Shown here: positions 1 through 5,673 of the stretch, piece by piece
How positions within the stretch are numbered: position 1 is the stretch's first letter
Layout of the letters: every line of letters starts with the position of its first letter
Assembly (NCBI GenBank): GCA_030830725.1
Contig: JAURMN010000081.1
Coordinates: forward strand, 1 to 7,582
Source of the DNA: Balneolales bacterium
GTDB taxonomy: Bacteria; Bacteroidota; Rhodothermia; Balneolales; Balneolaceae
DNA: 7,582 nt
Reading direction: 5' to 3'
Made by a program: the position numbers and the translations under genes
Notes under the pieces: generated by a model
Told to the model about the DNA's origin: nothing
The model's database searches: none
What the model saw: the letters and a program-made list of their open reading frames with translations, nothing else

Positions 1-24
1 AATGTGAGAATCAACTATTTAAAT

Positions 25-351
25 TTATCCAGACAACCTATCCAAGATAAACTCATTGATAGATTTACCTGCTCGGGTAGCGTCGATATACACTTTTTTA
101 TGTATCGAGGGCGTCATTCTCAGAAGTAGCTTTCCGGAAAATGGTCGTTCCGGTTCTTCGCCTCGCTCTTCACAAAACTTCAGGTAATCGTCTACAGATT
201 CTCGAAACGAGGTAATTAGCTCCGGAACAGTAGTACCCTGAAAGGTAATCACATCGTTAAGATCTATCACTTCGCCGTGAAACAGGCCTGCTTGATCATC
301 AAAATCAGCCTTTCCTGAATACCCTTTATAGCTTAATAATGATTTATTCAT
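25..351 (-). CDS. hicB: HicB-family antitoxin with C-terminal ribbon-helix-helix domain
   Basis: A 108-residue protein. Residues about 5-60 (GLFHGEVIDLNDVITFQG, then SVDDYLKFCEERGEEPERPF) match the HicB partial RNase H-like fold that binds and blocks the HicA toxin. Residues about 74-106 (KLLLRMTPSIHKKVYIDATR, then GKSINEFILDRL) form an Arc/MetJ-type ribbon-helix-helix, expected to bind the operator and repress the pair. The ATG at 351 was chosen over an in-frame TTG at 381, because the TTG lies inside hicA while the ATG begins four bases after the hicA stop and starts the conserved domain. The order toxin then antitoxin is usual for hicAB. The length is typical and no frameshift is seen. Family assignment is strong; DNA binding and toxin neutralisation are inferred from the family. 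Confidence 0.9.
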   Translation of the reverse strand: MNKSLLSYKGYSGKADFDDQAGLFHGEVIDLNDVITFQGTTVPELITSFRESVDDYLKFCEERGEEPERPFSGKLLLRMTPSIHKKVYIDATRAGKSINEFILDRLSG

Positions 352-355
352 AAGA

Positions 356-619
356 TTACTCTGGACTAATTCCAGCTCCAATCAAAAACTTTTTAATGGA
401 CCGAAGCGCCCCTTTATCTATTTCTTTTTGTGGATGTGGTTTATGAAAAACTGCTTTTCTCCCATTTAGATATACTCGAATCCGTGAACCATTACCCTGG
501 GTGACTTCAGCGCCTAAATGAACTAACAATGACTCAACCTCCCTCCATGAAATTCCTGCACGGATCGGCGAGTCAAATATCGCACTCAGAGTTCTTGATT
601 GTTTAGAACGATACGACAT
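356..619 (-). CDS. hicA: HicA-family toxin (predicted mRNA interferase)
   Basis: An 87-residue basic protein of the HicA/YcfA family, a double-stranded RNA-binding-like fold that cleaves mRNA during stress when HicB is degraded. Visible family marks are the N-terminal TLSAIFDSPIRAGISWREVE (residues 10-29), the glycine turn QGNGSRIRVYLNG (41-53) and the conserved FHKPHPQKEIDKGALRS (58-74). The short HicA form carries a catalytic His in a GSHH motif; here that place reads GSR, so His59 or His62 in FHKPHP are the remaining histidine candidates. The ATG at 619 begins the conserved N-terminus. It is first in a two-gene operon, with hicB four bases downstream. There is no clear Shine-Dalgarno sequence. 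Activity is inferred from the family and has not been shown for this sequence. Confidence 0.9.
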   Translation of the reverse strand: MSYRSKQSRTLSAIFDSPIRAGISWREVESLLVHLGAEVTQGNGSRIRVYLNGRKAVFHKPHPQKEIDKGALRSIKKFLIGAGISPE

Positions 620-627
620 CAGATGAT

Positions 628-633
628 ATTATA
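628..633 (-). promoter_or_regulatory. Candidate -10 element for hicAB
   Basis: Read on the minus strand these bases are TATAAT, a perfect sigma-70-like -10 hexamer, in a very AT-rich stretch 8 bases before the hicA ATG. The position about 17 bases further upstream (651-656) reads TTATCC, a poor -35 match. If used, transcription would begin within a base or two of the start codon, giving a nearly leaderless mRNA. The Bacteroidota-type TAnnTTTG element is not seen here. This is a weak call. Confidence 0.35.
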
Positions 634-635
634 AT

Positions 636-645
636 ATAGTACTAT
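636..645. promoter_or_regulatory. Candidate HicB operator (palindrome ATAGTACTAT)
   Basis: A perfect 10-base palindrome, ATAGTACTAT, lies immediately upstream of the hicA -10 candidate, between the -10 and -35 positions. A second copy of its TACTA half follows at 646-650 (TTACTA). Ribbon-helix-helix antitoxins usually bind short inverted repeats in this place, so autoregulation by HicB is a reasonable inference. AT-rich palindromes also occur by chance. Confidence 0.35.
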
Positions 646-665
646 TACTAGGATAAAGAAATCCT

Positions 666-689
666 ATTTGATGACATAAGCGCTCAAAT
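666..689 (-). terminator. Weak candidate terminator after the asparaginase gene
   Basis: On the minus strand ATTTGA and TCAAAT form a 6-base-pair stem with a 12-base loop, about 30 bases past the stop of the isoaspartyl peptidase gene. A T-rich stretch (TTTCTTT) follows after a few bases. The stem is AT-rich and weak, so this may not terminate efficiently. Confidence 0.25.
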
Positions 690-717
690 CACGAAATCTT
701 ACAAGACGGCGATAAAT

Positions 718-1812
718 TTACTCCCAAATTGCGACTTCAAACCGGCCATTAGCATCGGCCGCGCCGCGAAACATGCCAGAGGAATTAAATACGAGGGCAA
801 TTTCACCTGTGTGGCTAATGGCGATAATTCCGCCATCCCCTGGGTCGAGTCGTTGTTGAACCACATAGGATGCGGCATCGTGAAGCGACTCGCCAGCCAG
901 CTCCATTCTCGAGGCAATTTGATGGGCGACCACGTGGCGTATGAATTGCTCGCCCGTGCCCGTGCAAGAGATTGCGGCTGTAGCATTATCGGCATAGGTT
1001 CCGGCTCCAATCACGGGCACATCGCCCACGCGTCCAAATCGTTTGTTGGTCATTCCTCCGGTGGATGTGGCAGCGGCCAGATTACCCTCTTTGTCCAAGG
1101 CAACAGCACCTACTGTGCCGTAGCGACTTGCTTTTTCTTCGAGAAAAACTGCTTGAGTTGCTGAAGCCCGCTCAGTTGAAGCCCGTTCCGCTTCTCTTTC
1201 CCGGGCTCGCTCCAATGGTCGGCGACGATTATCGGTATCAAACCATTCATTAGACACTCGCTCCAGATCCGTTTCGTCTGCAAAGGCTTCGGCGCCGGCA
1301 CCCATTAGCAGCACATGGGAGGTTTCGTCCATCACCAAACGTGCCAATGAAATCGGGTGACGAACCGTAGTTACCCCTGCCACCGCGCCCGCGGCACGAT
1401 TCCGACCGTCCATAATCGCAGCATCCAATTCGTGAACTCCCTCAGCCGTGTAGACCGCACCCCGACCGGCATTAAAACGCGGGTCGTCCTCCAAAATCTG
1501 CACCACCGCCTCCACTACATCAAGTGCGGATTCCCCGGCCGCTAATCGTTCCGTTCCGTGACTCAAGGCGGCCTCCAACGACGCTTCATATCCGGCTCTG
1601 ATATCTTCGGATAAGTCTTTTGATATCACCCCGGCGCCCCCGTGGATTGCAATAGCCCACTCGGGACGGGAGTTTTCTTGGTTCTGAGAGGTTTTTGAAT
1701 CTGAGTTCGCGCCGGAATTGGAACAACCCATAAACATGGCCACGAAGAGAAACAATGAAGCGATACGAATTGCCGACCTAAATGGATTGAATAAGGAGCG
1801 AGAAGATTTCAT
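718..1812 (-). CDS. Lipoprotein isoaspartyl peptidase / plant-type L-asparaginase (Ntn hydrolase)
   Basis: A 364-residue precursor of the threonine-dependent N-terminal nucleophile hydrolases, which remove beta-aspartyl (isoaspartyl) residues from dipeptides and hydrolyse L-asparagine. Residues 1-30 are a lipoprotein signal peptide: a basic start, a hydrophobic stretch, and MFMGC with the lipid-accepting Cys30, followed by SNSG. The protein therefore leaves the cytoplasm; Ser at +2 fits outer-membrane sorting. The alpha part starts EWAIAIHGGAG (51-61) and includes RFNAGRGAVYTAEGVHELDA (112-131). Autocleavage is expected before Thr233 in YGTVGAVALD. The beta part carries STGGMTNKRFGRVGD (250-264, with substrate-binding Arg261 and Asp264) and SCTGTGE (282-288). 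The linker before the cleavage site (196-228) is rich in Arg, Glu, Ala and Ser. The start at 1812 gives the complete signal peptide; no Shine-Dalgarno sequence is seen. It is divergent from the thiamine operon and functionally unlinked to it. The choice between asparaginase and isoaspartyl peptidase cannot be made from sequence alone. Confidence 0.93.
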   Translation of the reverse strand: MKSSRSLFNPFRSAIRIASLFLFVAMFMGCSNSGANSDSKTSQNQENSRPEWAIAIHGGAGVISKDLSEDIRAGYEASLEAALSHGTERLAAGESALDVVEAVVQILEDDPRFNAGRGAVYTAEGVHELDAAIMDGRNRAAGAVAGVTTVRHPISLARLVMDETSHVLLMGAGAEAFADETDLERVSNEWFDTDNRRRPLERAREREAERASTERASATQAVFLEEKASRYGTVGAVALDKEGNLAAATSTGGMTNKRFGRVGDVPVIGAGTYADNATAAISCTGTGEQFIRHVVAHQIASRMELAGESLHDAASYVVQQRLDPGDGGIIAISHTGEIALVFNSSGMFRGAADANGRFEVAIWE

Positions 1813-1827
1813 GGGGTAAGGGTCTTG

Positions 1828-1851
1828 TTGGATGAATGCACTTGGATGAAT
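1828..1851. repeat. Tandem 10-base direct repeat in the asparaginase 5' leader
   Basis: TTGGATGAAT occurs at 1828-1837 and again at 1842-1851, a 14-base period, starting 15 bases upstream of the isoaspartyl peptidase ATG. On the gene strand it reads ATTCATCCAA twice. It could be a regulator-binding pair or leader element, or simply a small duplication. No known motif was recognised. Confidence 0.5.
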
Positions 1852-1969
1852 ACAAAGGAATGTTTTCTGAAGATACTAAACGCCATCAATCCATTAAAAA
1901 ACAGTTGTAAGATTTAATGCGCTGAGACTAAGCACTCCTCCACCCAGTGCACATCACCATCAATTTCCG

Positions 1970-1978
1970 TATCTTTAC
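1970..1978 (+). promoter_or_regulatory. Candidate Bacteroidota-type -7 element for the thiamine operon
   Basis: TATCTTTAC resembles the Bacteroidota -7 consensus TAnnTTTG, with the final G replaced by A. It lies just before the predicted 5' strand of riboswitch helix P1, so a start a few bases downstream would make the transcript begin with the aptamer. No convincing TTG -33 element is seen at the expected distance. Most of the rest of the 1813-2123 gap upstream of this point (about 1852-1969) shows nothing recognisable. Confidence 0.35.
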
Positions 1979-1980
1979 AG

Positions 1981-2069
1981 CATGTCTCCAAGGGGTGCTT
2001 GCAACTCAAACTGCAGGCTGAGATCATACCCATAGAACCTGGGCAGGTAATGCTGCCAAGGAATGTTAC
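1981..2069 (+). ncRNA. TPP riboswitch (THI-box) aptamer
   Basis: The conserved THI-box elements appear in the right order and spacing. GGGGTGC is at 1992-1998 and CTGAGA at 2018-2023. ATACCC at 2026-2031 closes helix P2 with GGGGT. GAACCTG lies at 2035-2041. A P5-type hairpin follows, with GGCAG (2042-2046) pairing CTGCC (2053-2057) around a TAATG-containing loop, and then AAGGAATGT. Helix P3 is CTTGCA (1998-2003) with TGCAGG (2012-2017), 6 pairs including one wobble. P1 is weaker: CAT (1981-1983) and TCC (1987-1989) pair with GGA-ATG (2060-2065) across a small bulge. This RNA binds thiamine pyrophosphate and normally lowers expression of thiamine synthesis or uptake genes. It points rightward, with the TonB receptor ATG about 55 bases downstream. 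Ligand class is recognised confidently; the exact ends are approximate. Confidence 0.95.
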
Positions 2070-2087
2070 GAATCACATATTAACCAA

Positions 2088-2107
2088 GAATAGTACCCCT
2101 TCTATTC
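2088..2107 (+). promoter_or_regulatory. Candidate riboswitch expression-platform hairpin
   Basis: GAATAG (2088-2093) pairs perfectly with CTATTC (2102-2107), leaving an 8-base loop TACCCCTT. The loop's ACCCCTT (2095-2101) is exactly complementary to AAGGGGT at 1990-1996, the 5' strand of aptamer helix P2. The leader can therefore fold two ways, as expected for a switch. No U-tract follows, so this is not an ordinary intrinsic terminator, and there is no Shine-Dalgarno sequence before the ATG at 2124 to be masked. The mechanism is inference. Confidence 0.4.
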
Positions 2108-2123
2108 GTAAACATAATTTATT

Positions 2124-4271
2124 ATGCTACGAATACGATGTACGTTGGTTTGCGCAGTTATCCTCACATCTTTAACTGCCGAACTCAGAGCTCAAGAGAA
2201 CGAAACCCCCATTCAATTACGAGAAATCGTGATAAAAGCTGTCCGAATCACAGACAGTATTCCAATGGCGTACTCTGAGATCTCCAAAAAACAGATCAAA
2301 AAAGTCAATCTCGGTCAAGACCTCCCCATCCTCATGAATTTTACCCCATCGGTGGTCTCCACTACCTATGACGGTACGGGAGTCGGGTATACCGATTATC
2401 GCATCCGAGGAATTGACAACTCCAGAATTAATGTCACCATCAACGGCGTGCCGTACAACGATGCGGACAGTCAAACTACCTTTTTTGTCAACCTCCAGGA
2501 TTTTGCGTCTTCGTTAGGGTCGATTCAAATCCAGCGTGGCGTTGGGGCCTCCACCTATGGTGCGGCAGCGTTTGGAGCGAGTGTCAGTATGGCGACCTCT
2601 ACCCCATCCGAAGTGAGTTTTACCGAGTATAGCGGTTCGGTGGGAAGCTTTGGTACTCTCAAAAACACGCTGCAATTCGGGACCGGCGAGCACAATGGAT
2701 TTGCCTTACAAGGCCGCCTCTCTACCATTGAAACCGATGGATATATCGATCGGGCGTCAGCAGATTTGAAGTCCTATTTCCTGAATGCGACATGGCAGGG
2801 CGAGAATAGCGGGTCGCTAAACCTACTGGCATTTGGTGGCACAGAAACCACCGGCCTCTCCTTCTACGGTCTGGACCGAGCCAGGCTCGCCACAAATCGC
2901 AAGCAAAATGATGATGGCATCTACTATGATGCGCAGGGTAACGAACGCGTTTATTCTGATCAGACCGATAACTACGCACAAGATCACCTGCAGTTGCATT
3001 ATCAAAACACGATTGGGAATGGATTTGAACTCGCCTCAACGATTCATTACACCAACAGCCGAGGCTACTACGAGCAAATCCAGGATTATGACAATCCATT
3101 CGTAGCCTACAGATCTATCGAAATCTTTAGTGAAGGCGCAGATTATGCCTCAAGAGCGCATCTTGATTCCGACTTTTTTGGACTGCTTTTCTCACTGAGC
3201 AAGAAAGCGGATCGAAGCAGTTCTCAACTTGGATTCAATGCCAATGCGTACCTCGGGGATCAATATGGCCGGGTAATGGCCAGCGACGCTGATGTATTGA
3301 GTCGGCTTCCCTATGAATTTTATCGGAACGAAACCGACAAACGAGAATGGAGTGTGTTTTATAAATACTCTCGCCAGCTGACTGAGAATCTGTCGCTCTA
3401 CGCGGATTTGCAGTCGCGAAATATTCAGTATGAAGCCTCAGGTTCACTGTTTAGCGAGGGTGCGAGCATCGATGTGAACGAAGCGTATCATTTTTTCAAT
3501 CCAAAAGTGGGATTCATCTATGATCTGGGGCGTTCATCGCTCTACGCTTCCTTCGCACGGGCGCATCGGGAACCGGCACGGGTGGACTTCGAAAATGGAA
3601 ATCCGAAGGCGGAGCGACTCGATAACATAGAATTAGGATATCGCACATTAAGCCGAACTTGGCAATTGAATCTGGGCGCGTTTTATATGAATTATCAGGA
3701 TCAGCTGGTGCTGACAGGAGCCTTGGACGCCTTTAATTTCCCGATTCGGGAAAATGTTGGATCGAGTTACAGAGCGGGTCTTGAAGCTGATCTTAGCTGG
3801 ATGGTGACCAATCGCCTTACCTTGGCGGCCAATGCAACCCTAAGTCGTCACCGCAATCGAGACTATGTCACATTTGAAAATGGCTCGGCTAAAACACTGG
3901 GTAATACACAGATTTCGTTTGCGCCTGAGTTGATTGCTGGTTCCCGAGTAGAGTATTCCTACACTGAAAACGGGTCTTTGACACTCTTTTTCAAGCACGT
4001 TGGTGAGCAATACATGAGCAATATTGAGCATGAAGAATCGAGGATAAATGCGTACTCTGTATTGGATTTGAATGTTGACCATGGGTTTACGTTGAACGGC
4101 CCCCTTCAGGAAATCCAATTCTCACTTCAACTCAATAATGTGTTGAATGAGCTTTATGAGAATAATGGGTATTTCTACAGTTTTGATGATGGTGGGCTGA
4201 CCTATTATGGTGCAGCCTTCTATCCTCAAGCGACCCGAAATGTCTTGTTTGGTGTTCGATTGCGATTTTGA
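2124..4271 (+). CDS. TonB-dependent outer-membrane receptor, predicted thiamine uptake
   Basis: A 715-residue TonB-dependent receptor that would import thiamine or a thiamine-related compound across the outer membrane, powered by TonB-ExbB-ExbD. Residues 1-23 are a signal peptide ending LRA before Gln24. A TonB-box-like stretch LREIVIKAV follows at 32-40. The plug domain spans about 45-157 and shows TDYRIRGID (90-98), NGVPYNDADS (107-116) and IQRGVGASTYGAAAFGASVS (136-155), all characteristic of plugs. The remainder, to a terminal Phe in NVLFGVRLRF, has the alternating aromatic pattern of a 22-strand barrel with the usual C-terminal signal for BAM assembly. There is no N-terminal carboxypeptidase-like extension of the SusC type, in keeping with a vitamin or metal receptor. 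Family is certain. The substrate is inferred from the TPP riboswitch about 55 bases upstream and from pnuT downstream. The ATG at 2124 is the only start that preserves the signal peptide; no Shine-Dalgarno sequence is visible. Confidence 0.93.
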   Translation: MLRIRCTLVCAVILTSLTAELRAQENETPIQLREIVIKAVRITDSIPMAYSEISKKQIKKVNLGQDLPILMNFTPSVVSTTYDGTGVGYTDYRIRGIDNSRINVTINGVPYNDADSQTTFFVNLQDFASSLGSIQIQRGVGASTYGAAAFGASVSMATSTPSEVSFTEYSGSVGSFGTLKNTLQFGTGEHNGFALQGRLSTIETDGYIDRASADLKSYFLNATWQGENSGSLNLLAFGGTETTGLSFYGLDRARLATNRKQNDDGIYYDAQGNERVYSDQTDNYAQDHLQLHYQNTIGNGFELASTIHYTNSRGYYEQIQDYDNPFVAYRSIEIFSEGADYASRAHLDSDFFGLLFSLSKKADRSSSQLGFNANAYLGDQYGRVMASDADVLSRLPYEFYRNETDKREWSVFYKYSRQLTENLSLYADLQSRNIQYEASGSLFSEGASIDVNEAYHFFNPKVGFIYDLGRSSLYASFARAHREPARVDFENGNPKAERLDNIELGYRTLSRTWQLNLGAFYMNYQDQLVLTGALDAFNFPIRENVGSSYRAGLEADLSWMVTNRLTLAANATLSRHRNRDYVTFENGSAKTLGNTQISFAPELIAGSRVEYSYTENGSLTLFFKHVGEQYMSNIEHEESRINAYSVLDLNVDHGFTLNGPLQEIQFSLQLNNVLNELYENNGYFYSFDDGGLTYYGAAFYPQATRNVLFGVRLRF

Positions 4272-4279
4272 TTGCGGCC

Positions 4280-4330
4280 GGAGCCGCAGATTCGAGCCGC
4301 GACTAAGACTCGAGGCGCGGATTCGGCTCC
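4280..4330. repeat. Long GC-rich imperfect hairpin between receptor and pnuT genes
   Basis: GGAGCCG (4280-4286) and CGGCTCC (4324-4330) are perfect 7-base inverted repeats. Inside them CCGCG (4297-4301) pairs with CGCGG (4316-4320), or alternatively CGAG (4293-4296) with CTCG (4309-4312). A GATTCG core also recurs in direct orientation in the two arms. No T-run follows on either strand, so it is unlikely to be a simple terminator. It fills much of the 115-base gap inside the operon and could stabilise the receptor mRNA, partly attenuate read-through, or be a REP-like repeat. Confidence 0.6.
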
Positions 4331-4386
4331 AAAACCAAACCACATTTGCACGGCAGTCCTTCACTCCATAATCTCAAAGCTTAAAT

Positions 4387-5013
4387 ATGAATTTTGTCGA
4401 CTTTTTCCTCGGCGCTTACCAGGACAGAGAGACCGCTCTTATCGTTCTTGAGTTTCTCGCATTCGGTTTTGGGATTTGGAGTGTTTGGTTAGCCAAAAAA
4501 GCGAACATTTGGGTCTATCCCACCGGGATTATCGGGACCACGATCACGATGTATCTGTTCTTCACGGATCGCCTCTTGGGAGATATGCTGATGAATGCCT
4601 ATTACTCGCTCATGAGCTTGTATGGATGGTGGGAGTGGGCTCGCATAAAGCATGGGCAAAAGGTGCGATCCATTGAGAGGATGACCGAAAGGGAGCGGTA
4701 TTGGGCTGTTGGATTGGTGATTCTCACGATGATCGTGACTTACGCCGTGTATCGTTTGACGAACACCGAGATGGACACCTCGAACTTTGTCGACATTTTC
4801 ACCTCGGGGTTATTCTTCACCGCAATGTGGCTCATGGCTCGGAAAAAAATTGAGAACTGGACGCTGTGGATCATTGCGGATGTGATCACCATCCCGCTTT
4901 ATGCGTATCGCGGTTGGGGAATGTTGTCTATTCAATACGTAATCTTTACGATTCTGGCTGTTCAAGGATATATCGCATGGAAAAAATTGCTCCACAACGA
5001 AGCAGCCTCGTAA
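4387..5013 (+). CDS. pnuT: PnuC-family vitamin transporter, predicted thiamine transporter PnuT
   Basis: A 208-residue integral membrane protein of the PnuC/SWEET-like vitamin transporter family, which move unphosphorylated vitamins by facilitated diffusion and depend on intracellular phosphorylation for trapping. About seven hydrophobic segments are visible, near residues 18-35, 43-60, 68-84, 104-122, 135-151, 156-174 and 178-196. Family-typical stretches are IWVYPTGIIGTTITMYLFF (41-59), the aromatic MNAYYSLMSLYGWWEWARIK (69-88) and the second-half ENWTLWIIADVITIPLYAYR (156-175). PnuC proper carries nicotinamide riboside; the thiamine assignment comes from the TPP riboswitch and the TonB receptor upstream, an arrangement described for PnuT in Bacteroidota. 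It is the middle gene of the operon, and its last 37 bases overlap the kinase gene. The ATG at 4387 gives the normal family N-terminus; no Shine-Dalgarno sequence is seen. Confidence 0.9.
   Translation: MNFVDFFLGAYQDRETALIVLEFLAFGFGIWSVWLAKKANIWVYPTGIIGTTITMYLFFTDRLLGDMLMNAYYSLMSLYGWWEWARIKHGQKVRSIERMTERERYWAVGLVILTMIVTYAVYRLTNTEMDTSNFVDIFTSGLFFTAMWLMARKKIENWTLWIIADVITIPLYAYRGWGMLSIQYVIFTILAVQGYIAWKKLLHNEAAS
4964..4968 (+). promoter_or_regulatory. Ribosome binding site of the NadR-like kinase, inside pnuT
   Basis: AAGGA sits 8 bases before the ATG at 4977, ideal Shine-Dalgarno spacing, while most genes in the window lack one. It settles the kinase start against an upstream in-frame ATG at 4866 whose extra 37 codons have no resemblance to the family. 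It lies wholly within the pnuT coding region, so translation of the two genes is probably coupled. Confidence 0.6.
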
Positions 5014-5549
5014 AACGAGTGGTGTTATTTGGCCCAGAGTCGACCGGGAAAACCACTCTGGCGAAACAACTCTCGGATCAGTTTGGAGTTCCCTGGGTGC
5101 CCGAGTTTTCACGCGAATACCTGCAACAAAAGTGGGATCGTGAAAGGCTTGTATGTCAAAGAGAGGATTTACTGCCCATCGCTGCGGGGCAGTTGATACT
5201 GGAGAATCAAGCCGTGGCGATGGCTGAGCAAGATGAGAAACCTTTTGTGGTTTGTGATACGAATCTGTTGCAGACCATTGTCTATTCGAGCGTGTATTAC
5301 GAAGGCTGGGTAGATTCTGTTCTGATGGAGGCCGTGGCGGAACAGCAGTATGATCTGTATTTACTCACTGGGATTGACGTTCCTTGGGTAGCAGATGATC
5401 TGCGGGATAAACCACACGAGCGGGAAGCGATGTATCAAGCTTTTCATGTGGCGCTTGTTGAGAACCAGTGCAGGTATATTGAACTGGAAGGGAGTGAATC
5501 GAGTCGATTGGAGGTAGCTTCGGCTGCGATTTATAACTATATTTATTGA
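4977..5549 (+). CDS. NadR-like P-loop kinase, candidate thiamine-trapping kinase
   Basis: A 190-residue ATPase resembling the C-terminal ribosylnicotinamide kinase domain of NadR, without the nucleotidyltransferase and HTH domains. The Walker A motif is GPESTGKTT (19-27). PEFSREYL (42-49) matches the NadR WEYGRDYV segment. VVCDTNLLQT (91-100) matches the conserved DTD/N motif that places Mg2+ and substrate. YDLYLLTGIDVPWVADDLRD (125-144) matches the NadR lid region. In NadR this domain phosphorylates nicotinamide riboside. Here, third in a TPP-riboswitch operon directly after pnuT with a 37-base overlap, it may phosphorylate thiamine (or a precursor) to trap it in the cytoplasm. It does not resemble the usual thiamine pyrophosphokinase or ThiN. 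The alternative is a real ribosylnicotinamide kinase paired with a PnuC. Fold assignment is strong; the substrate is inferred. Confidence 0.85.
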   Translation: MEKIAPQRSSLVKRVVLFGPESTGKTTLAKQLSDQFGVPWVPEFSREYLQQKWDRERLVCQREDLLPIAAGQLILENQAVAMAEQDEKPFVVCDTNLLQTIVYSSVYYEGWVDSVLMEAVAEQQYDLYLLTGIDVPWVADDLRDKPHEREAMYQAFHVALVENQCRYIELEGSESSRLEVASAAIYNYIY

Positions 5550-5581
5550 TCGCCGATTTAACTGGCAACTTGCTGGGCGAT
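5549..5581 (+). terminator. Possible hairpin at the end of the thiamine operon
   Basis: ATCGCC (5549-5554, starting in the kinase stop codon) pairs with GGCGAT (5576-5581) around a 21-base loop. No T-run follows, so if it ends transcription it does so weakly or with help from Rho. It may instead protect the 3' end of the operon mRNA. Confidence 0.3.
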
Positions 5582-5673
5582 TCACAAATGCAGCTAAAGC
5601 GCTGATGGTATTGGTGTTCCGGTGTATCGTCTTCGCCCGCCTTCACAAATCCGGAACCCTAATGGAGAAATCC

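Noticed and set aside
352..381. Longer hicB beginning at an in-frame TTG at 381
   Set aside because: It would overlap hicA by 26 bases and add ten residues outside the HicB domain, while an ATG at 351 follows the hicA stop directly.
1140..1215. Short repeated sequence in the asparaginase linker (RAST/RASA codons), considered as a DNA repeat element
   Set aside because: It is a low-complexity protein linker encoded by similar codons, with only two imperfect copies.
811..1545. Several plus-strand open frames opposite the asparaginase gene, plus other minus-strand frames in it
   Set aside because: They are antisense or out-of-frame to a strongly supported Ntn hydrolase, and their translations show no domain or plausible composition.
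2217..4364. Minus-strand and alternative plus-strand open frames across and just past the TonB receptor gene
   Set aside because: Their translations have no recognisable family and lie over an intact 715-residue receptor frame or its hairpin-containing 3' flank.
4866..4976. Upstream ATG giving a 227-residue kinase
   Set aside because: The extra 37 residues are Cys/His-rich out-of-frame pnuT sequence, and the ATG at 4977 has a well-spaced AAGGA.
5581..5650. TTCACAAAT present twice (5581-5589 and 5642-5650)
   Set aside because: Two 9-base copies 61 bases apart with no matching structure; this is easily chance.
5605..5673. Earlier starts for the uncharacterised protein at 5605 or 5662
   Set aside because: The added residues look non-coding, and only the ATG at 5674 has GGAG at suitable spacing. 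The 5662 start cannot be fully excluded.
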